Both the position numbers and the translations under genes were made by a program. From a virus: a stretch of 51,993 nt of DNA. The stretch lies in IMG/VR virus record IMGVR_UViG_3300035071_000151, positions 1 through 51,993 of that record, one strand, 5' to 3'. Positions within the stretch are counted from its first letter, which is position 1. The number at the start of each line of letters is the position of its first letter. The notes below the pieces were generated by a model, which had not been told where the DNA came from, did no database searches, and worked only from the letters and a program-made list of their open reading frames with translations. Shown piece after piece: positions 13,943-20,201 of the stretch.

Positions 13943-14930
13943 TCTCGTCCGATACGATGCCGCGCGCAAGGCGCTCGAGGAAGTCCATCGCGTCGATGAA
14001 GCTAAACACATTCGCGACAAGGCGGTCGCGCTGCAGGCCTATGCGCGGCAAGCCAAGGATCGCGACATGATCGGTATGGCGACCGACATCCGCTTGCGCG
14101 CGGAGCGCAAGGCCGGCGAGCTATTGCGCTTGATGGCCGAAAATGGCGAACGCGAGACGCGCGGCGGCGACCGGAGGGCTAAGTCGCAAGACGAAACTTT
14201 GCGGCTCGGTGATCTCGGTGTGACAAAAACGCAATCTTCGCGCTGGCAACATCTCGCGCTGCTCGACCAAGAGGAATTCGAGGCGCGCGCGGAAAACGCT
14301 AAGCGCGAGGCGGTTCGCTCGGTCGAGGCGCCGGCGGCGGAACGCACGCGCGAAAAACAGGAAAAGCGCGAGACGCGCGAGCGCGAATTGGCGGTCAATC
14401 AGCGCGCGTTGCCCGAGCGGCGCTATGGCGTGATTCTCGCCGATCCAGAATGGCGGTTCGAGCCCTATTCGCGGGTCTCCGGCATGGATCGCGCGCCGGA
14501 AAATCATTATCCGACGACGGAGACCACGGGGATCGCCGAGCGCGATGTCGCGTCGATCGCCGCCGATGATTGCGCGCTGTTCCTATGGGCGACGGCGCCG
14601 ATGCTGGGCGATGGACTGCGCGTCATGAGCGCCTGGGGCTTTTTCTATAAATCGCATTTCATCTGGAACAAGAACCGCATCGGCATGGGCTATTGGAACC
14701 GCAACAAGCATGAGTTGTTGCTGGTCGGCGTTCGCGGCGAGATTCCAGCGCCGGCCCCTGGAACGCAGTGGGATTCGGTGATCGACGCGGCGATCGGCGA
14801 ACATTCGGCCAAGCCCGAAGTGTTTCTCGAATTGATCGAAAGCTATTTCCCGAATTTGGCGAAGATCGAACTCAATCGGCGCGGGCCGGCGCGGCCGGGG
14901 TGGGATGCGTGGGGGCTGGAGGCGGCATGA
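13935..14930 (+). CDS. MT-A70-family adenine N6-methyltransferase
   Basis: 331 residues. The N-terminal 120 residues are helical and shared with the preceding gene; residues 155-331 are an MT-A70 (Ime4-like) methyltransferase domain that methylates adenine N6 using SAM. The catalytic motif reads ADPEWRF, where the family consensus is DPPW; I recall DPEW in related phage enzymes, so it may remain active. Other landmarks are MDRAPENHYPT, ALFLWATAPML, WGFFYKSHFIWNKN, GMGYWNRNKHELLLVG and HSAKPEVFLELIESYFP. DNA methylation could protect phage DNA from host restriction or alter regulation. Confidence 0.9.
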   Translation: MADLVRYDAARKALEEVHRVDEAKHIRDKAVALQAYARQAKDRDMIGMATDIRLRAERKAGELLRLMAENGERETRGGDRRAKSQDETLRLGDLGVTKTQSSRWQHLALLDQEEFEARAENAKREAVRSVEAPAAERTREKQEKRETRERELAVNQRALPERRYGVILADPEWRFEPYSRVSGMDRAPENHYPTTETTGIAERDVASIAADDCALFLWATAPMLGDGLRVMSAWGFFYKSHFIWNKNRIGMGYWNRNKHELLLVGVRGEIPAPAPGTQWDSVIDAAIGEHSAKPEVFLELIESYFPNLAKIELNRRGPARPGWDAWGLEAA

Positions 14931-15478
14931 GCGTCAGCGTTCGCCATGTTTCGCTGGCCGAACAAGTCGGCGCTGTCGATCGCGCTCGGCGCGTGGTCAG
15001 CGGCGTCGCGCGGGTTTCGCCGCGCGCGATCGAGCGCGATTATGATTGCGAGGCGCTGGACGCCGCGCTGCGCACGCTCAACTGGCTGCGCGCGCATGAA
15101 GGCGAGATTCGCGCGGCGATCGCGAGGCCGCGCCGGCCCTCGGACGAAGCGGCGCCCGAGCGCGATCAAGATTTGCCGGAGCGTGAGGAAAAGCGCCGGT
15201 TCGACGAAATGCCGCTCGGAACGCAATCGGCGCTGCGGTGTCGCGGCGCGGCATTTCAAAAGTTCATCGGCGCGGGCGATTCGCAAACGGCGGCGGCGGC
15301 GGTTCGGCGCGAATGCGGCGTCGACAGCCGCGCGGAATTCGATCGCGACAATGAGGCCGCCAAGCGCTGGCGCGCGTTGGACGGACGGTTTCGCGCATGG
15401 CTGGATTGCGTGGGTGACGCGACGGACGTGCTCGCAGGAGCGGCGCGAAGCGTTTTTGCGAAGTCGGCGGCGTCGTGA
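14927..15478 (+). CDS. Hypothetical phage protein
   Basis: 183 residues, helical and charged. It opens SLAEQVGAVDRARRVVSG and continues with a long helix containing LNWLRAHEGEIRAAI, a linker, then RCRGAAFQKFIG. The N-terminal pattern recurs in early regions of alphaproteobacterial phages as far as I recall, with no known function. Start ATG 14927 overlaps the methyltransferase stop (ATGA). Confidence 0.65.
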   Translation: MSVSVRHVSLAEQVGAVDRARRVVSGVARVSPRAIERDYDCEALDAALRTLNWLRAHEGEIRAAIARPRRPSDEAAPERDQDLPEREEKRRFDEMPLGTQSALRCRGAAFQKFIGAGDSQTAAAAVRRECGVDSRAEFDRDNEAAKRWRALDGRFRAWLDCVGDATDVLAGAARSVFAKSAAS

Positions 15479-15741
15479 GTTGGGCCGCGCCGATGCGGTG
15501 GGACGCGGAAGATTATCTGTTGTCGTGGACGTTCGAGGGTGACGCCTGCCGCATATTCGTCGACGAAGCGACCACGCCGCACGCCCAGGCGCCGCGCGTC
15601 GCCGCGCTGATCGGCTTTTTGCTGACGTTCATTCAATTACGCGGCGGCTATTCCTTCGCGCGGCTTTGCGAGAAACCGCCCGGCGCGTTCGCCGCGCATA
15701 TTTGCGCCGAAATCACGAAACACATGCGGAGCGCGGGATGA
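15475..15741 (+). CDS. Hypothetical protein
   Basis: 88 residues from GTG 15475 (GTGA overlap). Mixed alpha/beta with a mildly hydrophobic helix in the middle (VAALIGFLLTFIQLRGGY) that is probably buried rather than a membrane span. Not recognised. Directly precedes the replication gene with ATGA coupling. Confidence 0.6.
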   Translation: MSWAAPMRWDAEDYLLSWTFEGDACRIFVDEATTPHAQAPRVAALIGFLLTFIQLRGGYSFARLCEKPPGAFAAHICAEITKHMRSAG

Positions 15742-16787
15742 GCATCGAAGCGCTCAATTGGGCTTTTTCGCGCAAGGAAATATCGCCGTCGGCGAAGATC
15801 GTGCTGCTGTCGCTGGCCAATTTCGCCAATGAACTCGGCGAGAGTTTTCCGTCGCAACGGGTGCTCGGCGAGCAAAGCTGCCAGTCCGAGGACAGCGTGC
15901 AGCGGCGAATAAGGGATCTTTCCGACCAAGACTATCTTTTCCGCGTCAAGCGTAAAACCCCGCAAGGGACAAGATTAACCGACCTCTATATTTTGCTGTT
16001 CGACGCCAAGTCGCGCGCCCATGCAATCGCGCATGGCTGGCAATCAGGCGCGGTCGCCGACTGTTCGTTAGAAAGAACGGATGGCGAGAACACCCAGGTT
16101 GGCGAGAACAGCCATGCCGCAGATTGCGGTATGGCTGGCGAGAAAACCGAGGTTGGCGAAAAAAACCATACCGCAACGGCGACGAAACCATGCCGCAAGG
16201 GCGACGAAACCATACCGCAACTGTGCGGTGTAGAACCAACACTTAACCATCAAAGATCCTTTTCTCCCCTACCCCTCAAGCCATCGGAGCCCGATCGCGT
16301 CCTTGAGGGGGGCGCTTCGCTCGAATCGGAGAAGCGCGCCGAATCGGCGCTCGCCGCCTGGGAACGGTTTAGGCGGGTGTGGACGTTCGACCCGACCGAA
16401 CTCCCCGAAGCGGCGCGTCGCGAGTTCTTTCGGCTCTCCAGCGAGGATCGCGACAAGGCGGTCGCCAAGGCCGGCGACTATCTCGGCGAGTGCCGCAGGC
16501 GGCTCCGCAAGGTGGCGCACGCCAAGACATGGCTCGCCAATAAGGGCTGGCAGGCGTTCGAGGTCGGGATCGGGCCTAGCGTCGTCGCCAAGGTGACGGG
16601 AAGCCAGCGGCGCCCGGACGGGGCCTGGTCGATTTACGAGGGAGGTCCGCAAGCGGCGGCTTGGGCCGATCACCTCGCGAGGATGGGCATGCCGCCGCTG
16701 AAATTCATTCGGGGCAACAGCGGGCCGGGGTTCTGTTCGCGTCCGAGCGAATGGCCGCCGCCGGCGGCGCGGGAAAAGGCGGGTTAG
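15738..16787 (+). CDS. Lambda O-like replication initiator (HTH_36 domain)
   Basis: 349 residues. The N-terminal winged helix (about 1-90) is typical of phage replication initiators: NWAFSRKEISPSAKIVLLSLAN, SFPSQRVLGEQSCQSEDSVQRRIRDL, then a beta wing. Residues 105-165 are a low-complexity linker (GENTQVGEN, GEKTEVGEKN) whose DNA encodes repeats described separately as a putative origin. The C-terminal part (about 205-349) is helical and Trp-rich and may bind a host helicase or loader. No phage helicase or DnaC-like loader follows, so host DnaB would have to be recruited directly. Initiator function is inferred from fold and position. Confidence 0.75.
   Translation: MSIEALNWAFSRKEISPSAKIVLLSLANFANELGESFPSQRVLGEQSCQSEDSVQRRIRDLSDQDYLFRVKRKTPQGTRLTDLYILLFDAKSRAHAIAHGWQSGAVADCSLERTDGENTQVGENSHAADCGMAGEKTEVGEKNHTATATKPCRKGDETIPQLCGVEPTLNHQRSFSPLPLKPSEPDRVLEGGASLESEKRAESALAAWERFRRVWTFDPTELPEAARREFFRLSSEDRDKAVAKAGDYLGECRRRLRKVAHAKTWLANKGWQAFEVGIGPSVVAKVTGSQRRPDGAWSIYEGGPQAAAWADHLARMGMPPLKFIRGNSGPGFCSRPSEWPPPAAREKAG
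16083..16232. repeat. Putative replication origin: iterons inside the initiator gene
   Basis: Three direct copies of CCAT(A/G)CCGCAA start at 16166, 16188 and 16210, exactly 22 bp apart, within longer similar units that include GGCGACGAAA. Just upstream, AGCCATGCCGCA-gat-TGCGGTATGGCT (16110-16136) is an inverted pair of the same core, and a partial inverted copy lies near 16223. A second repeat family, GGCGAGAA followed by GGTTGGCGA, occurs at 16083 and 16137. AT-richer sequence follows (16232-16260). The arrangement mirrors the lambda origin within gene O. Confidence 0.7.
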
Positions 16788-16833
16788 GCGTATGGGTGGC
16801 TGCGTTTTTCCAAGGGGTTTCGAGGGGCGCAAG

Positions 16834-17484
16834 ATGCGGAAAAATGGCAATCGTGAGAATTGGAAGTGGTTTGTGATCGAGACGTTTCCCGGCAAGGACG
16901 AGCTGTTCGATCAGCGGGCGCATGTGATCGGCCTCGTCTCGTTTCGGCCGGTCGAGGTGATTCGCGTCAGGCGCAACGGGGCTTCGTGCCGCGACATCGA
17001 TCCCGCGACCGGGATGCAGCGCGGCGAGAAGCGGCGCGAGCGCGTCGTGCCGCTGTTCGGCAGATATGTGTTCCTCAACCTTGAAATGACGGAGGAAACG
17101 CGCCGCGCGGTGTTGCGGCTTAGCGTCAATGACGTGCGGTTGGCGCGGCGCTGGCTGTGCTACGCCGGAACCGACGAACCGGCGCAAGTGCCGACGGATA
17201 TTATCGAAATGCTCGATGCGCCAATCTCGCGGGAGCAGGCGGAGGCTGGCGCGGCGTTTTCCTATCTGACCGGGCAGCGCGTTGTAATCGTTATGGGAAG
17301 CTTCACGGGCATCGAGGGCGTGGTGAAGGAGTTTGACAAGCGCGGAAATCTGGTCGTAGAAATCATGCTGCTAGGTCGCGCTACACCACTGCCCCTCAAA
17401 GTAGCGCATGTGCGTCCCCGTTCGTCAGAGGCCGAGCCTTCGGCGGGTCGCGCATCGGACAGCCTCCTGAGCCAGACGGCTTAA
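16834..17484 (+). CDS. NusG/RfaH-like transcription antiterminator
   Basis: 216 residues. NusG-family proteins bind RNA polymerase through an NGN domain and keep it elongating. Here the NGN domain spans about 9-125 (WKWFVIETFPGKDELFDQR, then PLFGRYVFLNL, the counterpart of the PxFPGYxFV signature). A KOW domain follows at about 143-190 (LTGQRVVIVMGSFTGIEGVV). The start is ATG 16834 with GAGGGG six bases upstream; ATG 16792 is open but poorly spaced. It is the last early gene, immediately before a strong terminator and the packaging genes, the position of a late antiterminator such as lambda Q. Confidence 0.85.
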   Translation: MRKNGNRENWKWFVIETFPGKDELFDQRAHVIGLVSFRPVEVIRVRRNGASCRDIDPATGMQRGEKRRERVVPLFGRYVFLNLEMTEETRRAVLRLSVNDVRLARRWLCYAGTDEPAQVPTDIIEMLDAPISREQAEAGAAFSYLTGQRVVIVMGSFTGIEGVVKEFDKRGNLVVEIMLLGRATPLPLKVAHVRPRSSEAEPSAGRASDSLLSQTA

Positions 17485-17525
17485 GCGGGCGGGTGCGAAG
17501 CTATTCAGGTTTGCCATCGGGATGA

Positions 17526-17557
17526 CCCGGGCGCGTTTGGTGACGCGCCCGGGTTTT
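17526..17557 (+). terminator. Strong intrinsic terminator before the late genes
   Basis: A perfect 10-bp stem, CCCGGGCGCG (17526-17535) and CGCGCCCGGG (17544-17553), with an eight-base loop and TTTT following. It separates the NusG-like gene from the HNH/terminase operon, so late expression would need read-through or a promoter further on. Confidence 0.85.
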
Positions 17558-17588
17558 CGTTTGTCGCGGGGCGCGTGGGGCGGCGGTG

Positions 17589-17906
17589 ATGGCTCTCAAG
17601 ACGCTTGGGCCAAGGCTCGCGGCCGCTCCCCGCTCGCGCATCGCGCGGCTGCCGTCGGAAGGCGGCAAGAACGCGGCGGTCTACCAGTCGCCGGAATGGC
17701 GCGCCTTCGTCGGCGAGATCAAGCGCGAACGCGGATGCCGCTGCGAGGATTGCGGCGAGACCGAGGGCCGCATCCAAGGCGACCACATCATCGAAATTGA
17801 AGACGGCGGGGCGGTGTTCGACAAGGCCAACGTCCGCCTGCGCTGCACCCCCTGCGGCAACGCCAAGACGGCGCGAGAGCGCCGCGCAAGAATGGAACAT
17901 GGGTAA
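17589..17906 (+). CDS. HNH endonuclease-like protein
   Basis: 105 residues. A zinc-ribbon pair CRCEDC and CTPC flanks the core GDHIIEIEDGGAVFDKANVRLRC, giving the first His and the Asn of an HNH (beta-beta-alpha-metal) nuclease. The final His, normally in CHxxKT, is replaced (CGNAKTARERR), so catalysis may use another residue or be reduced. HNH proteins beside terminase genes are required for packaging cleavage in several cos phages (established for HK97 gp74). A GTG lies three bases before the ATG used. Confidence 0.85.
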   Translation: MALKTLGPRLAAAPRSRIARLPSEGGKNAAVYQSPEWRAFVGEIKRERGCRCEDCGETEGRIQGDHIIEIEDGGAVFDKANVRLRCTPCGNAKTARERRARMEHG

Positions 17907-18070
17907 CGCCTGTAATCGGCTGACCTCGTGGCGGCCGGAGCGTTGATTTATGTCAACGGGGGTATGGGGTTAGATTTAGCAAATCGCCAAATTGCTGCAA
18001 TCGGGCACACACCAAGCCAGAGATTTTTTGGCTTTGAAATCCTTGAGAAACTTTTTTGCCGGAGGGGCGG
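17907..18070. other. Non-coding region upstream of terS, candidate cos site
   Basis: No gene fits. It holds short symmetric elements: CGTTGA-tttatg-TCAACG (17941-17958) and GATTT-agc-AAATC (17973-17985), and an A/T-rich tail before the terS ribosome-binding site. A gene-free gap between HNH and the small terminase is where cos lies in HK97-type phages. This is a positional guess. Confidence 0.35.
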
Positions 18071-18547
18071 ATGGCCAGAGGGGCGCGTAAATCACCGAGC
18101 ATCTCGCCCGACTTGCTGCAGTCGCGGGAGGCCCGCGACTTGTGGGCGAAGCTTCATGCGGATCTCGACTCCGCGCGGTTTCTCGCGCGCACGGATCACG
18201 CCGCGCTGGCCCGCTATTGCACGTATCTCGCCGACTGGATCAAATTCACCAAAGTCCTCGAAAAGGAGGGCATGACTTACGTGACCTCCTCGGAGCATGT
18301 GAAGGACATGGTTCGCGCCCGCCCCGAGGTCCGCTTCCGCCGCGAGTGCGAGGCCAACCTCCAGTCCCTTGAGAACGTGCTCGGCCTCAACCCGCGCTTT
18401 CGCTTCGCGCTGACGACCGCGCTGTTGTCGCAACAGGCCGGCCTCGCCCCGCCTCCCGCCGAGCTGCCGCTCGACGCGCCGGCCCAGCCGGGCGACGCCG
18501 CGTCGGAGTGGGAGCGCCTGCTCGCCGGCTCCGCGACCGCGCAATGA
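18071..18547 (+). CDS. Small terminase subunit (P27-like)
   Basis: 158 residues. The small subunit recognises phage DNA and recruits TerL. The helical core ARDLWAKLHADLDSARFLARTDHAALARYC, then LADWIKFTKVLEKEGMTYVT and LNPRFRFALTTALL, matches the P27-family small-terminase pattern. The tail is Ala/Pro-rich. Start ATG 18071 follows GGAGGGG. The methylase gene overlaps its stop as ATGA. Confidence 0.85.
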   Translation: MARGARKSPSISPDLLQSREARDLWAKLHADLDSARFLARTDHAALARYCTYLADWIKFTKVLEKEGMTYVTSSEHVKDMVRARPEVRFRRECEANLQSLENVLGLNPRFRFALTTALLSQQAGLAPPPAELPLDAPAQPGDAASEWERLLAGSATAQ

Positions 18548-19271
18548 CGCCGCCGCGACGGATCGAGCGGCTCTCCGACGGCGTGACGCTCCACCTCGGC
18601 GATTGCCGCGAGATCATCGCCGAACTGCCGCCTTGCGCGGCGGTGATAAGCGACCCGCCCTATGGGATTAACTTCGCGCACTCGGGGGGGGGGGGCGAGG
18701 AATCGCCGGCGGAAAATACAAGACAGCGTTCGCGGGTGAATTCATCATAGGTGACGACGCGCCCTTTGACCCTCGCCCCTTCCTCGATCTCGCGCCGCAT
18801 TTGATCCTTTGGGGCGGCAATCACTTCGCCAATCAGCTGCCGGCGTCTCCCTGCTGGTTCGTTTGGGACAAGCGCGCCAAGAGCGAGCATTCCAATAGCT
18901 TCGCCGACTGCGAGATCGCCTGGACAAACCTCGGAACGCCCGCGCGAGTCTTTCGCCACCATTGGGACGGCATGATGCGCGACTCGGAAAAGGGAATCGC
19001 GCGCGATCACCCGACGCAAAAGCCGATCGCCCTTATGCGCTGGTGCATCGAAAAAGCCGGCGTCGAAATTGGCCGCACCATCCTCGACCCCTTCATGGGC
19101 TCCGGCACGACCGGCGTCGCCGCCGTGTCGCTCGGTCGCAAATTCATCGGGATCGAGATCGAGGAAAAATACTTCGACATCGCTTGCCGCCGGATCGAGG
19201 CCGAACTCGCCCGCCCGCGGCTCGACCTCGAACCGCCCGCCGCGCCGCCGCGACAAATCGCGCTGCTGTGA
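18544..19271 (+). pseudogene. DNA methyltransferase interrupted at a G12 tract (frameshifted or phase-variable)
   Basis: Reads as an adenine/cytosine-N4 DNA methylase split into two frames. The first frame, from ATG 18544, has LHLGDCREIIAELP and the catalytic SDPPYGIN, then stops at 18750. The second frame supplies [40 protein letters not shown] and the SAM-binding [18 protein letters not shown]. They join at a run of 12 Gs (18684-18695): one extra G, loss of two, or a -1 ribosomal slip gives HSGGGGRGIAGGKYK and an uninterrupted protein of about 240 residues. Either a sequencing error, a decayed gene, programmed slippage, or a phase-variable switch. Confidence 0.85.
18684..18695 (+). repeat. 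Homopolymer of twelve Gs
   Basis: Located in the coding sequence of the methylase where the protein needs a glycine run. With 12 Gs the frame is off; 10 or 13 would restore it. Such tracts slip readily during replication and are also error-prone in sequencing. Confidence 0.95.
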
Positions 19272-19294
19272 CGAACCCGCCCCGGAGCCAGCCC

Positions 19295-19534
19295 ATGACA
19301 AGCGCCACGGTCGACGGCGGCCACCTAAAATCCTTCATCGAGCGAATCGAAAAACTCGAAGAGGAAAAAGGCGCCATCGCCGACGACATCAAGCATGTCT
19401 ACGGCGAGGCCAAGGGCAATGGCTTCGACCCCAAGATCATGCGCAAGATCGTTTCGCTGCGCCGCCAGGACAAGGCCGAGCGCGAGGAAGAGGCCGAACT
19501 CCTCGACCTCTATCTCGCGGCGCTCGGCATATGA
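19295..19534 (+). CDS. gapR: GapR-like nucleoid protein (DUF2312/UPF0335)
   Basis: 79 residues, nearly the whole family length. [46 protein letters not shown] followed by [11 protein letters not shown] is the textbook DUF2312 pattern. GapR of Caulobacter forms a ring around overtwisted, AT-rich DNA ahead of replication forks and stimulates topoisomerases. The family is characteristic of alphaproteobacteria. GGAG lies seven bases before ATG 19295. A phage copy in the packaging operon could organise phage DNA or replace host GapR during replication. Confidence 0.9.
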   Translation: MTSATVDGGHLKSFIERIEKLEEEKGAIADDIKHVYGEAKGNGFDPKIMRKIVSLRRQDKAEREEEAELLDLYLAALGI

Positions 19535-19553
19535 GCGCGGCCAGCTCGCCGCC

Positions 19554-19706
19554 ATGACCTACCGATGGTTCGCCTACGTCCTCCATTCGCTGCGCGCCGA
19601 TTACGAGCGCGCCGGCTGGACCTTCTCCGCCGAACTCCGTCTGCCGCACGCGCGCTATTCCGTCCTGATGGAATGGACCGGCGAAGGCGACCCGCCCCGC
19701 CCGTGA
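19554..19706 (+). CDS. Small conserved phage protein
   Basis: 50 residues: MTYRWFAYVLHSLRADYERAG then a beta-like segment ending RYSVLMEWTGEGDPPRP. The final 'SVLMEW' block is one I associate with small proteins near terminase genes in alphaproteobacterial prophages. Function unknown. Confidence 0.55.
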   Translation: MTYRWFAYVLHSLRADYERAGWTFSAELRLPHARYSVLMEWTGEGDPPRP

Positions 19707-19915
19707 GCCAGGCGCTTGACGAATCCCGAAGCGAAACGAACCACGGGCAAAGCCGCGCCAACCCACGATGCGGCGCGCGGACACGGTTCGGATTAGGCGC
19801 GCGCCGCGCGGATCGGCGCCTGCTCGCGGCGAATGGGCGGCGAGCCAAGTTTCGAATTCCGCCAGCGCCTATGGCTAGACGACGGGGCCGCAACGCGATC
19901 CGACCCCTATCGTGA
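19703..19915 (+). CDS. Possible small basic protein (weak)
   Basis: 70 residues from GTG 19703, which overlaps the previous stop as GTGA, the coupling used throughout this genome. The product is Arg-rich (RADRRLLAANGRRAKFRIPPAP) and resembles no known family. It fills the gap precisely up to the next ATG at 19923. The alternative is that the next gene starts at 19833 in another frame and this one is not translated. Confidence 0.35.
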   Translation: MSQALDESRSETNHGQSRANPRCGARTRFGLGARRADRRLLAANGRRAKFRIPPAPMARRRGRNAIRPLS

Positions 19916-19922
19916 CTGGCGG

Positions 19923-20201
19923 ATGCGTCGCCGTGCCAACCCCGGCTTCCCCATGATCATCGACTCCCTCTGGCGCGCCTTCGCCGCCGAATTCGTCCCG
20001 GCCGACATGCCCGACGACGCCCGCGAGTCCGCCAAAACCTGTTTCTACGCCGGCGCTGACGCGCTGTTCGCCGAACTCACCACGACGCTCGAACCCGGCG
20101 AACAACCGACCGAGGCCGACATGGCGACGATGGGCTCCATCCAGCAGGAGCTGACGGCCTTCTTCGGCGAAGACGCCCCCGCCCCCGCCACCCCGCACTA
20201 A
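19923..20201 (+). CDS. Conserved phage protein before terL
   Basis: 92 residues. The core (IIDSLWRAFAAEFVPADMPDDARESAKTCFYAGADALFAEL...) has the WxxF-x-VPADxP-x-FYAGA arrangement of an uncharacterised phage family that I associate with genes beside terminase. ATG 19833 in the same frame would add 30 residues (MGGEPSFEFRQ...), without a ribosome-binding site. Its stop directly abuts the terL ATG (TAAATG). Confidence 0.6.
   Translation: MRRRANPGFPMIIDSLWRAFAAEFVPADMPDDARESAKTCFYAGADALFAELTTTLEPGEQPTEADMATMGSIQQELTAFFGEDAPAPATPH

Noticed and set aside
16083-16232. CRISPR-like repeat array
   Set aside because: Repeats are short, overlap coding sequence and have no unique spacers; an iteron origin fits better.
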